From Rickettsiales bacterium (GTDB lineage Bacteria; Pseudomonadota; Alphaproteobacteria; Rs-D84), in NCBI GenBank assembly GCA_031267375.1, contig JAIRZE010000096.1, positions 1 to 33,691 on the forward strand: a stretch of DNA of 33,691 nucleotides, given 5' to 3'. Below, in pieces: positions 1 to 6,787 of the stretch. The notes beneath the pieces were generated by a model that had not been told where the DNA came from, did not search any database, and saw only the letters and a list, made by a program, of their open reading frames with translations. A program made the translations under genes and the position numbers. The number at the start of each line of letters is the position of its first letter. Positions within the stretch are counted from its first letter, which is position 1.

Positions 1-422
1 AGGCATTGGCGCTGGCTATTGATTCGGATATGGACCTGGTGGAAATCAACGCCGCCAGTATGCCGCCTATTGTAAAAATTATGGATTATGGCAAGTTCAA
101 ATACGATCAGAAAAAGAAAGCATCCGACGCCAAGAAAAATCAAAAGGCGAACGAGTTGCGCGAAGTGTGGATAAAGCCGTTCATAGAAGAGAACGACCTG
201 AACATCAAAATGAAAAAGGTGTTTGAGTTTTTGGGCGACGGGGACAAGGTAAAGATTTCCGTAATGACCAAGGGCAGTAAGAAAGTACTTGCGCGCGGGA
301 AAGACGCTGTGCCGAATCTTTTCGCGCATATCATAGAATTGATAGGGACCAAGGGAACATTGGACAGCAAGTCCAAACCGGATGAGCGGACAAAGAGCAT
401 AATCGTCGCGCCTGCGAAATAA
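1..422 (+). CDS. infC: Translation initiation factor IF-3, 5' partial
   Basis: IF-3 binds the 30S subunit, keeps 50S off and proofreads start-codon and initiator-tRNA selection. The reading frame is open to the window edge (first full codon at base 3), so the N-terminal part is missing. Visible are the end of the N-domain (LALAIDSDMDLVEINA, matching the family's EAL..A...LDLVEI), the hallmark linker PPIVKIMDYGKFKYDQKKK, and the whole C-domain ending IIVAPAK. The internal TTG at base 6 is not the true start. In many proteobacteria infC is followed by rpmI-rplT; here those genes lie 15 kb away on the other strand, and infC is followed by a terminator and a tRNA gene. Identification is secure from the linker motif. 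Confidence 0.95.
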   Translation, partial: ALALAIDSDMDLVEINAASMPPIVKIMDYGKFKYDQKKKASDAKKNQKANELREVWIKPFIEENDLNIKMKKVFEFLGDGDKVKISVMTKGSKKVLARGKDAVPNLFAHIIELIGTKGTLDSKSKPDERTKSIIVAPAK

Positions 423-424
423 AC

Positions 425-447
425 AATCCGCCCAAAGGCGGATTTTT
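425..447 (+). terminator. Rho-independent terminator after infC
   Basis: The 8-bp stem AATCCGCC/GGCGGATT with a CAAA loop is followed by a short T run, 3 bases after the infC stop codon. It ends the infC transcript. Confidence 0.85.
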
Positions 448-478
448 AGTGAATAGTGAAAAAGTGAATAGTTAGTGG
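448..478. repeat. Short heptamer-like array (GTGAATA units)
   Basis: Imperfect direct units AGTGAAT / AGTGAAAA / AGTGAAT / AGTTAGT lie between the infC terminator and the tRNA-Val promoter. No inverted partner is evident. The unit resembles the TGAAAAG/TGAAAAA arrays at 4746-4851. Confidence 0.6.
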
Positions 479-489
479 CTATTTTTTTA

Positions 490-517
490 TTGCACGATGC
501 GAAATCTTTGGTATAAT
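490..517 (+). promoter_or_regulatory. Sigma-70 promoter of tRNA-Val
   Basis: TTGCAC (490-495), a 16-bp spacer and TATAAT (512-517), preceded by TGG as an extended -10. The predicted start is about 5 bases before the mature tRNA end. Confidence 0.75.
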
Positions 518-528
518 CTGCCGCGCTT

Positions 529-605
529 GGGTGTGTAGCTCAGTTGGTTAGAGCGTTACGTTGACATCGTAAAGGTCGTCGGTTCGAGTCCAATCACACC
601 CACCA
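529..605 (+). tRNA. tRNA-Val (anticodon GAC)
   Basis: A full cloverleaf is visible. The acceptor stem is GGGTGTG/CACACCC. The D arm contains AGCTCAGTTGGTTAGAGC. The anticodon stem TTACG/CGTAA holds the loop TTGACAT with GAC at 563-565. The T arm has GGTTCGAGTCC. The discriminator A and CCA are encoded. The last 16 bases of the gene are repeated exactly at 677-692. Confidence 0.97.
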
Positions 606-640
606 AAAGATACGAAATATATCAACAAACGGTGTTGTTG

Positions 641-752
641 TCATTCCCGCGGACCCAGCGGGGTCATCGGCGGGAACCAATCACACCCACCACCCTTCGC
701 CCTGCGGGGCTTCCAACTTCGCCAAGGCTTCGTTGGACAAGTCGGGTGGCAG
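641..752. repeat. tRNA-linked repeat with copy of tRNA-Val 3' end
   Basis: An inverted repeat (TTCCCGC 644-650 / GCGGGAA 670-676, with inner GACCC/GGGTC) is followed by an exact 16-bp copy of the tRNA-Val 3' end, CCAATCACACCCACCA (677-692). Next comes a GC-rich segment with CGCCAAGGCTTCG (720-732) and GGGTGGC (744-750). The same CACCACC...CGCCAAGGCTTCG...GGGTGGC pattern directly follows the tRNA-Thr gene at 6748-6777. No ORF here looks real. The block seems to be an element that targets or captures tRNA 3' ends. Confidence 0.6.
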
Positions 753-768
753 GCCGCTATCAAAATTT

Positions 769-777
769 TGGTATAAC
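769..777 (+). promoter_or_regulatory. Extended -10 promoter candidate for metG
   Basis: TGG-TATAAC matches the extended -10 (TGN-TATAAT) and resembles TTTGGTATAAT in front of tRNA-Val. No good -35 is present at 16-18 bp. The predicted transcription start, about 784, falls inside the leader ORF at 780, a weak point for the attenuator model. Confidence 0.35.
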
Positions 778-779
778 AA

Positions 780-806
780 ATGAAAATAAATTCTATGATG
801 CTTTGA
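780..806 (+). CDS. Possible Met leader peptide MKINSMML
   Basis: An eight-codon ORF, ATG AAA ATA AAT TCT ATG ATG CTT TGA, has two adjacent Met codons near its end and precedes a terminator-like hairpin before methionyl-tRNA synthetase. By analogy with classic attenuators, stalling at the Met pair would free 813 onward to form the antiterminator. Its transcription is uncertain because the visible -10 lies only 2 bases upstream. Confidence 0.35.
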   Translation: MKINSMML

Positions 807-815
807 TATGAACCT

Positions 816-860
816 GCGACAATAATCAACTATTGCCGCGTCTTTGCGCGGTTTTATTTT
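816..860 (+). terminator. Terminator/antiterminator pair in metG leader
   Basis: Terminator: CCGCG (836-840) pairs with CGCGG (847-851), followed by TTTTATTTT. Competing fold: GCGACAATA (816-824) pairs with TATTGCCGC (831-839) with one A-C mismatch, which hides the left half of the terminator stem. The two structures exclude each other. The stem is short, so a plain terminator for upstream transcription remains possible. Confidence 0.5.
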
Positions 861-876
861 ATAAAAAGGCTTTTAT

Positions 877-2559
877 ATGAAAAAAAAATATTTAATCACC
901 AGCGCGCTGCCTTATGTGAACGGCAATCTACACCTGGGGCATATGGTGGGCTGTCTTATTCCGTCCGATGTATACGCCAGATTCTGCCGCGCTATGGGGC
1001 GTGATGTCCTGTATGTGTGCGGAAGCGACGATCACGGAACGCCCGCAATGATAGCCGCCCAGAAAGCCGGCAAATCAGTAGAGCAATACACTGCGGAATG
1101 CTTTGCCGCGCAAAAAGAACAAACCGAAAAACTGTTTTTGTCTTTGGACGGCGGGTATGGGCGAACTCACACAGATTTGCAGACAAAGCTGGTGCATAAC
1201 TTATTCAGCCGTCTGGACGAAAACGGATACATAGAAGAAAAAGCAACCGTCCAGCCGTACGACGCGCAAGGACAGGCTTTTTTGTCCGACCGCCAGATAG
1301 AAGGAACTTGTCCGAAATGCGGTTATGAAAAAGCACGCGGCGACCAATGCGGAAAATGCGATTCTCTGCTGGACCCGTCGGATTTGATAAAGCCGTATGT
1401 GGCTGACAGCGGCAGCAAAGACATAGAATGGCGCGAAACCAAGAACTTGTTTTACCGCAATGATAAAACTATGTCCGCGGTTGCCGATTGGTTTGCTGAT
1501 AACCACGGTATGTGGTCCGCGGCGGCTGTTTCTAATACAAAAAAATATTTGTCGGAAGACATACCGAATCCGTCGGTCACGCGCGATTTGTCCTGGGGGA
1601 TTCCGGTTAACAAGCCCGGCTATGAAAACAAAGTGTTTTATGTATGGTTTGACGCGCCCTGGGGCTATGTTTCAATCTCGCAGGCTGCGAACAAGGAATG
1701 GGCGGATTGGTGGCACGGCGGCGAAAATTGCCATTACGCGCAGTTTATGGGAAAAGATAATACAAAGTTTCACTCTATATTTTTTCCGGGTCAAGAATTG
1801 GCTTTGAACGAGAATTGGAAAAAAGTAGACCAGCTGAAAGTTATGAACTTTTTGAATTTTGAAGGCGGAAAAGTATCAAAGTCGCTGCGCAACGGAATTT
1901 TCGCAAACGAGGCTTTAAGTGAAGCTCCGGCGGATTGCTGGCGCTATGCGTTTATGGCATCAGCGCCGGAAACAGACGACACGGACTTTACTATTCAGCG
2001 TTTCGCCGATATCGTGAACAAAGACTTGAACGGAATACTTGGGAACTTTGTTTCCCGCGTCTGCAAAATTACGGAAAAGAATTTCGGGACCAATGTGCCG
2101 AAACAATTAGCAATCAGCAATGGGCAATTAGCAATTGATGAAAATGAGCTGAATCAGAAATTATCAGAATTGACGGCCGCATTGGATGCCTGCGAATTCC
2201 GCGCGGCGGTTTCCGCATTGCGCGGGCTCTGGTCCGCAGGGAATGAATACTTTGCGAAACTGGAACCTTGGACATTGGTAAAGAACGGCGATTTGGACGC
2301 CGCTGGCGCGGTATTGAACGAATGCTTTCAGCTGATAGACTTTTACGCGCGCGTGTCCGCTCCGTTTATTCCGGCGGCCGCTGAAAAAATGCGAAGCATT
2401 TTTTCAATTAGCGATGAGCAATTAGCAATTAGCAATTGGCCGTCATCATACGAACGCCGGATTGCAGACGGGACGCAGTTTGCCGTGCCGGAAAATTTAT
2501 TCGCGCGCATAGACTCTGACAAAGTCGCGGAAATGACAGCCAAATATGTTAAAAAATAA
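877..2559 (+). CDS. metG: Methionyl-tRNA synthetase
   Basis: This class I synthetase charges tRNA-Met with methionine. The 560 residues open with KKYLITSALPYVNGNLHLGH; HLGH (19-22) is the HIGH motif. The zinc knuckle has Cys145, Cys148, Cys158 and Cys161 (CPKCGYEKARGDQCGKC), as in the E. coli/archaeal type. KVSKS at 332-336 is the KMSKS loop. There is no appended C-terminal tRNA-binding domain. Two arrays of the AGCAATT family interrupt the anticodon-binding domain in frame, giving KQLAISNGQLAIDEN (about 409-423) and SISDEQLAISNWP (about 509-521). The start follows a leader with an attenuator-like hairpin. The 3' end overlaps queH by 14 bases, so the two genes are probably cotranscribed. Confidence 0.97.
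   Translation: MKKKYLITSALPYVNGNLHLGHMVGCLIPSDVYARFCRAMGRDVLYVCGSDDHGTPAMIAAQKAGKSVEQYTAECFAAQKEQTEKLFLSLDGGYGRTHTDLQTKLVHNLFSRLDENGYIEEKATVQPYDAQGQAFLSDRQIEGTCPKCGYEKARGDQCGKCDSLLDPSDLIKPYVADSGSKDIEWRETKNLFYRNDKTMSAVADWFADNHGMWSAAAVSNTKKYLSEDIPNPSVTRDLSWGIPVNKPGYENKVFYVWFDAPWGYVSISQAANKEWADWWHGGENCHYAQFMGKDNTKFHSIFFPGQELALNENWKKVDQLKVMNFLNFEGGKVSKSLRNGIFANEALSEAPADCWRYAFMASAPETDDTDFTIQRFADIVNKDLNGILGNFVSRVCKITEKNFGTNVPKQLAISNGQLAIDENELNQKLSELTAALDACEFRAAVSALRGLWSAGNEYFAKLEPWTLVKNGDLDAAGAVLNECFQLIDFYARVSAPFIPAAAEKMRSIFSISDEQLAISNWPSSYERRIADGTQFAVPENLFARIDSDKVAEMTAKYVKK
2104..2136. repeat. AGCAATT-family array inside metG
   Basis: Units CAATTAGCAATCAGCAATGG.. with 7-bp period, read in frame as QLAISNGQLAI. 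First of four arrays of this family between 2.1 and 3.5 kb, all in the same orientation and reading frame. Confidence 0.85.
2405..2439. repeat. AGCAATT-family array inside metG (second)
   Basis: The 7-bp units AGCGATG/AGCAATT/AGCAATT/AGCAATT are read as ISDEQLAISN in the C-terminal helical domain of MetRS. Confidence 0.85.
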
Positions 2560-3094
2560 CCGCCGCATTGTCTTGATGTCTTGCTGCGCGCCGTGCAGCG
2601 CCGGCGCTATTTTGCAAATGAAAAATTCCGGCAATGATTTTTGCGTGCTGTTTTACAACCCGAATATCTTTCCAGAATCGGAATATAACAAGCGTCTGGC
2701 AGAGCAAATAAAACTGTGCGAAGCACACGGGGTAAAATATGCGGTCGGCGATTATAATCACGAGAGTTGGCTGGCCTGCGTCGGGGCAGGGCGCGAGAAC
2801 GAGCCAGAGCGGGGCAAGCGGTGCAGCGAATGCTTTCGGCACCGATTCGCATACGGGATAAAATGGGCGCGCGATAATGGCTATGACGCGATCGCAAGCG
2901 TTTTCGGCGTTTCGCGCTGGAAAAATCAACTTCAAGTTGATTTTTCCGCACAATTAGCAATTAGCAATGAGCAATTATCAATTATTTACCTGTCGGTTGA
3001 ATGGGATGAATCTTTGCGAATCGCCGAAAATAAAAGGCATAATTTTTACCGCCAGAATTATTGCGGTTGCGAATATTCAATCCGCAAAGTATAA
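2546..3094 (+). CDS. queH: Epoxyqueuosine reductase QueH
   Basis: QueH performs the last step of queuosine synthesis, reducing epoxyqueuosine in tRNA, and is the non-homologous alternative to QueG. The 182-residue product has the family's cysteine motifs: SCCAPCS near the N-terminus, CSECFRHR in the middle and FYRQNYCGCEYS near the end; in the family these hold an iron-sulfur cluster and nearby metal. It starts inside metG (14-base overlap), implying translational coupling. The stretch WKNQLQVDFSAQLAISNEQLSII contains a perfect DNA palindrome (2921-2945) and an AGCAATT-family array, so a loop usually of other sequence has been replaced or lengthened. The motifs flanking this insertion are intact, so the enzyme is probably active. 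Confidence 0.9.
   Translation: MLKNNRRIVLMSCCAPCSAGAILQMKNSGNDFCVLFYNPNIFPESEYNKRLAEQIKLCEAHGVKYAVGDYNHESWLACVGAGRENEPERGKRCSECFRHRFAYGIKWARDNGYDAIASVFGVSRWKNQLQVDFSAQLAISNEQLSIIYLSVEWDESLRIAENKRHNFYRQNYCGCEYSIRKV
2921..2945. repeat. Perfect 12-bp palindrome inside queH
   Basis: AAAAATCAACTT (2921-2932), one central C, then its exact reverse complement (2934-2945). It lies 5 bases before the AGCAATT array and is translated as KNQLQVDF. Confidence 0.85.
2951..2985. repeat. AGCAATT-family array inside queH
   Basis: Units of 7 bp (CAATTAG/CAATTAG/CAATGAG/CAATTAT) are read as QLAISNEQLSI, the same frame and peptide as in metG and fabD. Confidence 0.85.
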
Positions 3095-3095
3095 T
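3067..3095 (+). promoter_or_regulatory. Sigma-70 promoter of fabD-fabG
   Basis: TTGCGA (3067-3072), 17-bp spacer, TATAAT (3090-3095), overlapping the end of queH. A good Shine-Dalgarno AAAGGAG follows at about 3102-3108, before the fabD ATG. Confidence 0.7.
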
Positions 3096-3114
3096 CCCCG
3101 CAAAGGAGTTTTAT

Positions 3115-4008
3115 ATGTCATCAATTTTGGTTTTCCCGGGCCAAGGCAGCCAGTTCGTCGGTATGGGAAAAGAACTTTATGATAATTATCCCGCTGCACG
3201 CGAAGTCTTTGACGCGGTGGATGATGCCCTGGGGCAAAAACTTTCAGAGATTATTTTCAACGGCCCTATGGATGAACTGACGCTGACCGCGAATGTCCAG
3301 CCGGCTATCTTCGCCGTATCCTTGGCTATGCTGAAAGCGTCCGGCGCAGCATTGCCGGAATTTGTCGCCGGGCATTCATTGGGCGAATACAGCGCGCTTT
3401 GCGCCGCCGGCGCGCTTGGGGTGGCGGACACCGCGAAATTGCTGCGCCTGCGCGGGAATGCTATGCAGGAAGCGGTGCCGGTGGGCCTGGGGCTGACCGC
3501 AGTAATAATCAGCAATGAGCAATTAGCAATTAGCAATTTGTGCGCTAGGGCCGAATCGGAAACAGGTGAAATAGTTGATGTCGCAAATGACAATTCCCCC
3601 GGTCAGGTTGTAATTTCAGGGGCCAAGGCCGCGGTGGAACGCGCTATGGAACTTGCGAAAGAGCAGGGCGCAAAACGCGCTATGCCGCTGCAACTCTCGG
3701 CGCCGGTGCATTGCCGATTGCAGGAACCGACCGCTTCAATTCTTCGCGCGGCAATTGCCGGGACAGAATTCCGCGCGCCGGCCGCGACATTTATTTCAAA
3801 CCGCACTGCGGCGCCGATGACGGATGTTTCAGAGATAAAAGAATCGCTTGTCTATCAGATAACGCACGGTGTGCGCTGGCGCGAAACCATACTGTCGCTG
3901 CCAGGACTTGGGATAACAGAAACCGTGGAAGTTGGTCCAGGGAATGTTTTAACGGGCCTGACCACGCGAATCGTTCCGGAATTAACAGCAAGAAAATTGG
4001 AGATATAA
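3115..4008 (+). CDS. fabD: Malonyl-CoA:ACP transacylase
   Basis: FabD moves malonyl from CoA to acyl carrier protein, supplying type II fatty-acid synthesis. The start is the ATG at 3115: it follows AAAGGAG at good spacing and gives the canonical N-terminus MSSILVFPGQGSQ. An upstream in-frame start at 3061 lies within queH and before the promoter. The 297 residues contain GHSLGEYS with nucleophile Ser88 and the catalytic His199 in SAPVHCRLQEP. A heptamer array (3507-3538) adds IISNEQLAISNL after GLGLTAV, between the catalytic serine region and the ferredoxin-like subdomain; family members normally go straight on here. fabG follows after one base, so the two form an operon. Confidence 0.96.
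   Translation: MSSILVFPGQGSQFVGMGKELYDNYPAAREVFDAVDDALGQKLSEIIFNGPMDELTLTANVQPAIFAVSLAMLKASGAALPEFVAGHSLGEYSALCAAGALGVADTAKLLRLRGNAMQEAVPVGLGLTAVIISNEQLAISNLCARAESETGEIVDVANDNSPGQVVISGAKAAVERAMELAKEQGAKRAMPLQLSAPVHCRLQEPTASILRAAIAGTEFRAPAATFISNRTAAPMTDVSEIKESLVYQITHGVRWRETILSLPGLGITETVEVGPGNVLTGLTTRIVPELTARKLEI
3507..3538. repeat. AGCAATT-family array inside fabD
   Basis: Four to five 7-bp units (AGCAATG/AGCAATT/AGCAATT/AGCAATT), read as SNEQLAISN. Confidence 0.85.
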
Positions 4009-4009
4009 A

Positions 4010-4744
4010 ATGTTTTCATTAAAAGACAAAGTAGCATTGATAACAGGGGCTACCGGCGGAATCGGCGAAGGCATAGCCGCGGCATTCGCGGCGGCCGGCG
4101 CAACCGTCGTCATCACTGGGCGAAACGAGGAAAAGTTGAAAGGACAAATGGACAAATGGACAAATGGACATTATGTCGTTTCAGACTTATCACAACCTGG
4201 CGCTGCGGACGCCCTTGTCAAAGAGACAATTGAAAAAGCCGGCAAAATTGACATTCTGGTAAACAATGCCGGGATTACGAAAGACATTTTGCTGATGCGA
4301 ATGACGGACGAGCAGTTTGACGATGTCATCAATACGAACCTGCGCGCGACTTTTCAGCTGTGCCGCGCGGCGATTATGCCGATGATGAAGAACCGATTCG
4401 GCCGGATTATAAATATGTCGTCAATAATCGGCGCAATCGGCGGAGCGGGCCAGGCGAACTATGCCGCGTCCAAGGGCGGAATAATAGCAATGACAAAAAG
4501 CATAGCGGCCGAAGTCGCCAGCCGCGGAATTACAGCGAATGCGATCGCGCCGGGCTTTATCAAAACGCCTATGACGGATGTTCTGCCGGACGAATTAAAG
4601 GACGCGTATTTGAAGCAGATACCGGCGGGCCGATTCGGAGAACCCGCGGACATAGCGAACGCCTGTGTATTCTTGGCAAGCGCAGAGGCCGGATATATAA
4701 ACGGCCAAACTTTGCATATCAACGGCGGAATGGGACGGTTTTAA
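4010..4744 (+). CDS. fabG: 3-oxoacyl-[ACP] reductase
   Basis: FabG is the NADPH-dependent short-chain dehydrogenase that reduces 3-ketoacyl-ACP in fatty-acid elongation. The 244 residues show TGATGGIGEG (Rossmann glycine motif, from residue 11), NNAG, the catalytic serine in NMSSIIG, and Tyr151/Lys155 in YAASK. The C-terminus NGQTLHINGGMGRF is typical. A GGACAAAT array (4139-4170) is read as KGQMDKWTNGH between the second and third beta strands, a surface loop. The gene begins one base after fabD with GGAG upstream and ends in a strong terminator. Confidence 0.96.
   Translation: MFSLKDKVALITGATGGIGEGIAAAFAAAGATVVITGRNEEKLKGQMDKWTNGHYVVSDLSQPGAADALVKETIEKAGKIDILVNNAGITKDILLMRMTDEQFDDVINTNLRATFQLCRAAIMPMMKNRFGRIINMSSIIGAIGGAGQANYAASKGGIIAMTKSIAAEVASRGITANAIAPGFIKTPMTDVLPDELKDAYLKQIPAGRFGEPADIANACVFLASAEAGYINGQTLHINGGMGRF
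4139..4170. repeat. GGACAAAT-family array inside fabG
   Basis: Three and a half 8-bp units GGACAAAT are read as KGQMDKWTNGH. The single array has no inverted partner. Confidence 0.85.
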
Positions 4745-4745
4745 T

Positions 4746-4851
4746 AAATGAAAAGTGAAAAATGAAAAATAAATCCGGCGTTGCCGGATTTTTTAATTTC
4801 GCAAAATTGCGCCAGCAATTTTGTATTTCTCACTTTTCATTTTTCATTTCT
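4746..4851. repeat. Fold-back element between fabG and mnmG
   Basis: The left arm (4746-4770, units TGAAAAG/TGAAAAA) is the inverse of the right arm (4827-4851). The core carries the terminator at 4772-4794 and a second inverted repeat, CAAAATTGC (4802-4810)/GCAATTTTG (4815-4823). The right arm overlaps the mnmG 3' end and provides its TGA stop at 4844-4846. Confidence 0.75.
4772..4794 (+). terminator. Terminator between convergent fabG and mnmG
   Basis: AATCCGGC (4772-4779), GTT loop, GCCGGATT (4783-4790), then TTTT. It ends the fabD-fabG transcript. Confidence 0.85.
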
Positions 4852-6613
4852 TTACCGCCCGCAGCACCGCGATTATTCCCGCCGGCGTCATTCCCTGAAT
4901 TCTTGACAATGCCGCGATATTTTCCGGCCGCGCGCGGCTGAGTTTTTCTTTCAATTCATTCGTCAGGCCCGAAAGCAAAGAATAGTCAAACGCACCCGGA
5001 ATTTTTATATTTTTATCATTGTTATAGCGTGCGATCTCTCGGCTCTGGCGGGCGATGTATCCGGCATATATTTTGTCGTTATTTGTGATTTCAGATTTAT
5101 GATTTGCGAATTGCCTTTCGCATTCTTCCGCTGAAATCAATCTGGCCGCGACCGCCATTTCGCCCAGTCGGGCGATAGCATTATCGGCGCGCAGCTGCAA
5201 TCTGTATTCCGCGCGCGATGTGAACATACGATAGGGCTCGTCAATGCCCAGCGTCGTTATATCGTCAATCATCACGCCGATCATAGAGTTTGTGCGGTCA
5301 AGATTCAGGGCAAGACTGCCTTTTGACTTTTGACTTTTGCCCTCTGCGGCGCAAGCCGCGGCATTCGCCCCCGCGACCAGGCCCTGGGCGGCGGCTTCTT
5401 CATACCCGCTGGTGCCGTTTATTTGGCCGGCAAAGAACAATCCCGGAATATCTTTGCTTTCCAGATTTGCTTTCAAAGCGCGCGCGTCAATCGCGTCGTA
5501 TTCTATCGCATATCCATAGCGGGCAACGCGGCAATTTTCCAATCCCGGAATAGTGCGCAGAAATTTGTCCTGAACCAATTCGCCGAACGAAGTGGATAAT
5601 CCGTTGGGATAAATTAAATCAGAATCCAGACCTTCGGGTTCCAGGAAAATATGATGCGACTTGTGCTCTGGAAAACGCATAACCTTGTCTTCCAGGGACG
5701 GGCAATAGCGCGGGCCTATGCCCTGAATTGTTCCGTTGTACATCGGCGCGTCCGCAATATTGCCCTGTATTATTTGATGAGTCTCTTCCGTCGTATGCGT
5801 GATGAAACAGGAAATGGGCAAATGGTCAGATGGACAAATGGACATTTCGCTTTGTTCCTGCCCGTCTGTCCTTTTGCCCATTTGTCCTTCACTAAACCAA
5901 TTATGATTTTCTTCCGACGGCTGCGGCTCGCACACATTAAAATCTATACTGTCGGCATACAGACGCGCAGGCGTTCCGGTCTTTAAGCGCAGAATAGCAA
6001 AACCGGCTTTTCGCAATATTTCTGAAATATTTGCATCAGGCTCTTGATATGTCCCGTCGTCTTGCAAGCGCCCTGTTGGAATGCGCCGGGCCCCGCGCGT
6101 GGCGACACCGCGCAGAAAAGTCCCGGTTGTCAGCACCAATGCCTTTGCCCGGTATTTGTTATTTATGATTTTATTTTCCAGATCCAGCGATTGAACAGAC
6201 TCATAGATAATGGACAAAAGGTCAGATGGACAAAAGGACATTTTGTTTTGTTCCTGTCCTTTTGTCCTTTTGTCCTTTTGTCCTTTTAATAGCTCTTTTA
6301 CCACTTCCCGGTAAAGATTACGGTCTATCTGGGCCCGCAGAGCCTGTGTGGCGGCGCCGTGCGTGGAATTCAGCAGCCGCCAGTGAATGCCGGCGCGATC
6401 TGCGGCGCGCGGCATAATCCCGCCCAGCGCGGCCATTTCTGCAATCATTTGGGACTTTCCCGGCCCGCCCAGGGACGGATTGCAGGACATAGCGCCCAGA
6501 TCGCTTTCGGACTTTGTAAGCAGCAGGGTCTTTGCGCCAATGCGCGCGGCGGCAGCGGCGGCTTCAACGCCTGCGTGTCCGCCGCCGATAATAATGACAT
6601 CAAATTCATTCAT
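4844..6613 (-). CDS. mnmG: tRNA uridine-34 modification enzyme MnmG (GidA)
   Basis: With MnmE this FAD enzyme installs the (carboxymethyl)aminomethyl group on wobble U34; mnmE is also in the window (31.1 kb). The 589 residues open with FDVIIIGGGHAGVEAA (dinucleotide fold, Gly10-Gly15) and contain SCNPSLGGPGKSQ, TTGTFLRG and FFAGQINGTSGYEEAAAQG. Four repeat arrays are carried in frame: two GGACAAAT fold-backs (about residues 110-136 and 242-268) and two single arrays (GKSQKSKG near 423-432; NHKSEITNNDK near 501-511). Their surroundings align with MnmG on both sides, so they are true insertions or replacements. The protein is still slightly shorter than usual. The stop codon lies in an intergenic array. 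Confidence 0.95.
   Translation of the reverse strand: MNEFDVIIIGGGHAGVEAAAAAARIGAKTLLLTKSESDLGAMSCNPSLGGPGKSQMIAEMAALGGIMPRAADRAGIHWRLLNSTHGAATQALRAQIDRNLYREVVKELLKGQKDKRTKGQEQNKMSFCPSDLLSIIYESVQSLDLENKIINNKYRAKALVLTTGTFLRGVATRGARRIPTGRLQDDGTYQEPDANISEILRKAGFAILRLKTGTPARLYADSIDFNVCEPQPSEENHNWFSEGQMGKRTDGQEQSEMSICPSDHLPISCFITHTTEETHQIIQGNIADAPMYNGTIQGIGPRYCPSLEDKVMRFPEHKSHHIFLEPEGLDSDLIYPNGLSTSFGELVQDKFLRTIPGLENCRVARYGYAIEYDAIDARALKANLESKDIPGLFFAGQINGTSGYEEAAAQGLVAGANAAACAAEGKSQKSKGSLALNLDRTNSMIGVMIDDITTLGIDEPYRMFTSRAEYRLQLRADNAIARLGEMAVAARLISAEECERQFANHKSEITNNDKIYAGYIARQSREIARYNNDKNIKIPGAFDYSLLSGLTNELKEKLSRARPENIAALSRIQGMTPAGIIAVLRAVKK
5080..5112. repeat. Degenerate heptamer array inside mnmG (TGATTTN units)
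   Basis: TTTGTGA/TTTCAGA/TTTATGA/TTTGCGA units with 7-bp spacing, read on the minus strand as FANHKSEITNNDK. The family is not seen elsewhere in the window with certainty. Confidence 0.6.
5316..5347. repeat. GGCAAAA-family array inside mnmG
   Basis: On the minus strand GGGCAAAAGTCAAAAGTCAA..; 7-bp units read as EGKSQKSKGS. Related to the topA arrays. Confidence 0.75.
5811..5889. repeat. GGACAAAT fold-back element in mnmG, copy 2
   Basis: The left arm (5811-5846) and right arm (5860-5889) are inverted 8-bp arrays around the core CGCTTTGTTCCT. On the minus strand it reads EGQMGKRTDGQEQSEMSICP. It is a near copy of 6209-6288 in the same gene, sharing the core TTTGTTCCTG. Confidence 0.9.
6209..6288. 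repeat. GGACAAAT fold-back element in mnmG, copy 1
   Basis: The left arm (6209-6244) and right arm (6252-6288, four GTCCTTTT units) surround a core with TTTTGTTCCTG. On the minus strand it reads KGQKDKRTKGQEQNKMSFCP. Confidence 0.9.
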
Positions 6614-6621
6614 AAGCGGAA

Positions 6622-6630
6622 TGATATAAT
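6622..6630 (+). promoter_or_regulatory. Extended -10 promoter of tRNA-Thr
   Basis: TGA-TATAAT matches the extended -10 consensus exactly. No clear -35. It lies 46 bases before the tRNA, between the divergent mnmG and tRNA-Thr genes. Confidence 0.5.
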
Positions 6631-6676
6631 AAAAAAACTGGAAATAAAGAAAAACTTGTGATAGATTTGCGGACAG

Positions 6677-6752
6677 GCCGGTTTAGCTCAGCTGGTAGAG
6701 CATCTCATTCGTAATGAGGGGGTCGTAGGTTCAAGTCCTATAACCGGCACCA
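6677..6752 (+). tRNA. tRNA-Thr (anticodon CGT)
   Basis: Acceptor GCCGGTT/AACCGGC, D arm with AGCTCAGCTGGTAGAGC, anticodon stem TCTCA/TGAGG with loop TTCGTAA giving CGT at 6710-6712, T arm GGTTCAAGTCC, encoded CCA. Its 3' end runs directly into the CACCACC repeat element. Confidence 0.96.
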
Positions 6753-6777
6753 CCTTTCCGCCAAGGCTTCGGGTGGC
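6748..6777. repeat. tRNA-linked repeat, short copy
   Basis: CACCACC, CGCCAAGGCTTCG (6759-6771) and GGGTGGC (6771-6777) repeat the pattern found after tRNA-Val. CCACC and GGTGG can close a stem over it. The element shares its first bases with the tRNA CCA end. Confidence 0.65.
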
Positions 6778-6787
6778 GCGCCAACAG

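Noticed and set aside
590..760. Integrated genomic island at tRNA-Val
   Set aside because: The duplicated 3' end lies only 87 bp away and no integrase or cargo gene is present.
3061..3114. Upstream start for fabD at 3061
   Set aside because: It lies inside queH and ahead of the promoter; the ATG at 3115 has AAAGGAG and the canonical N-terminus.
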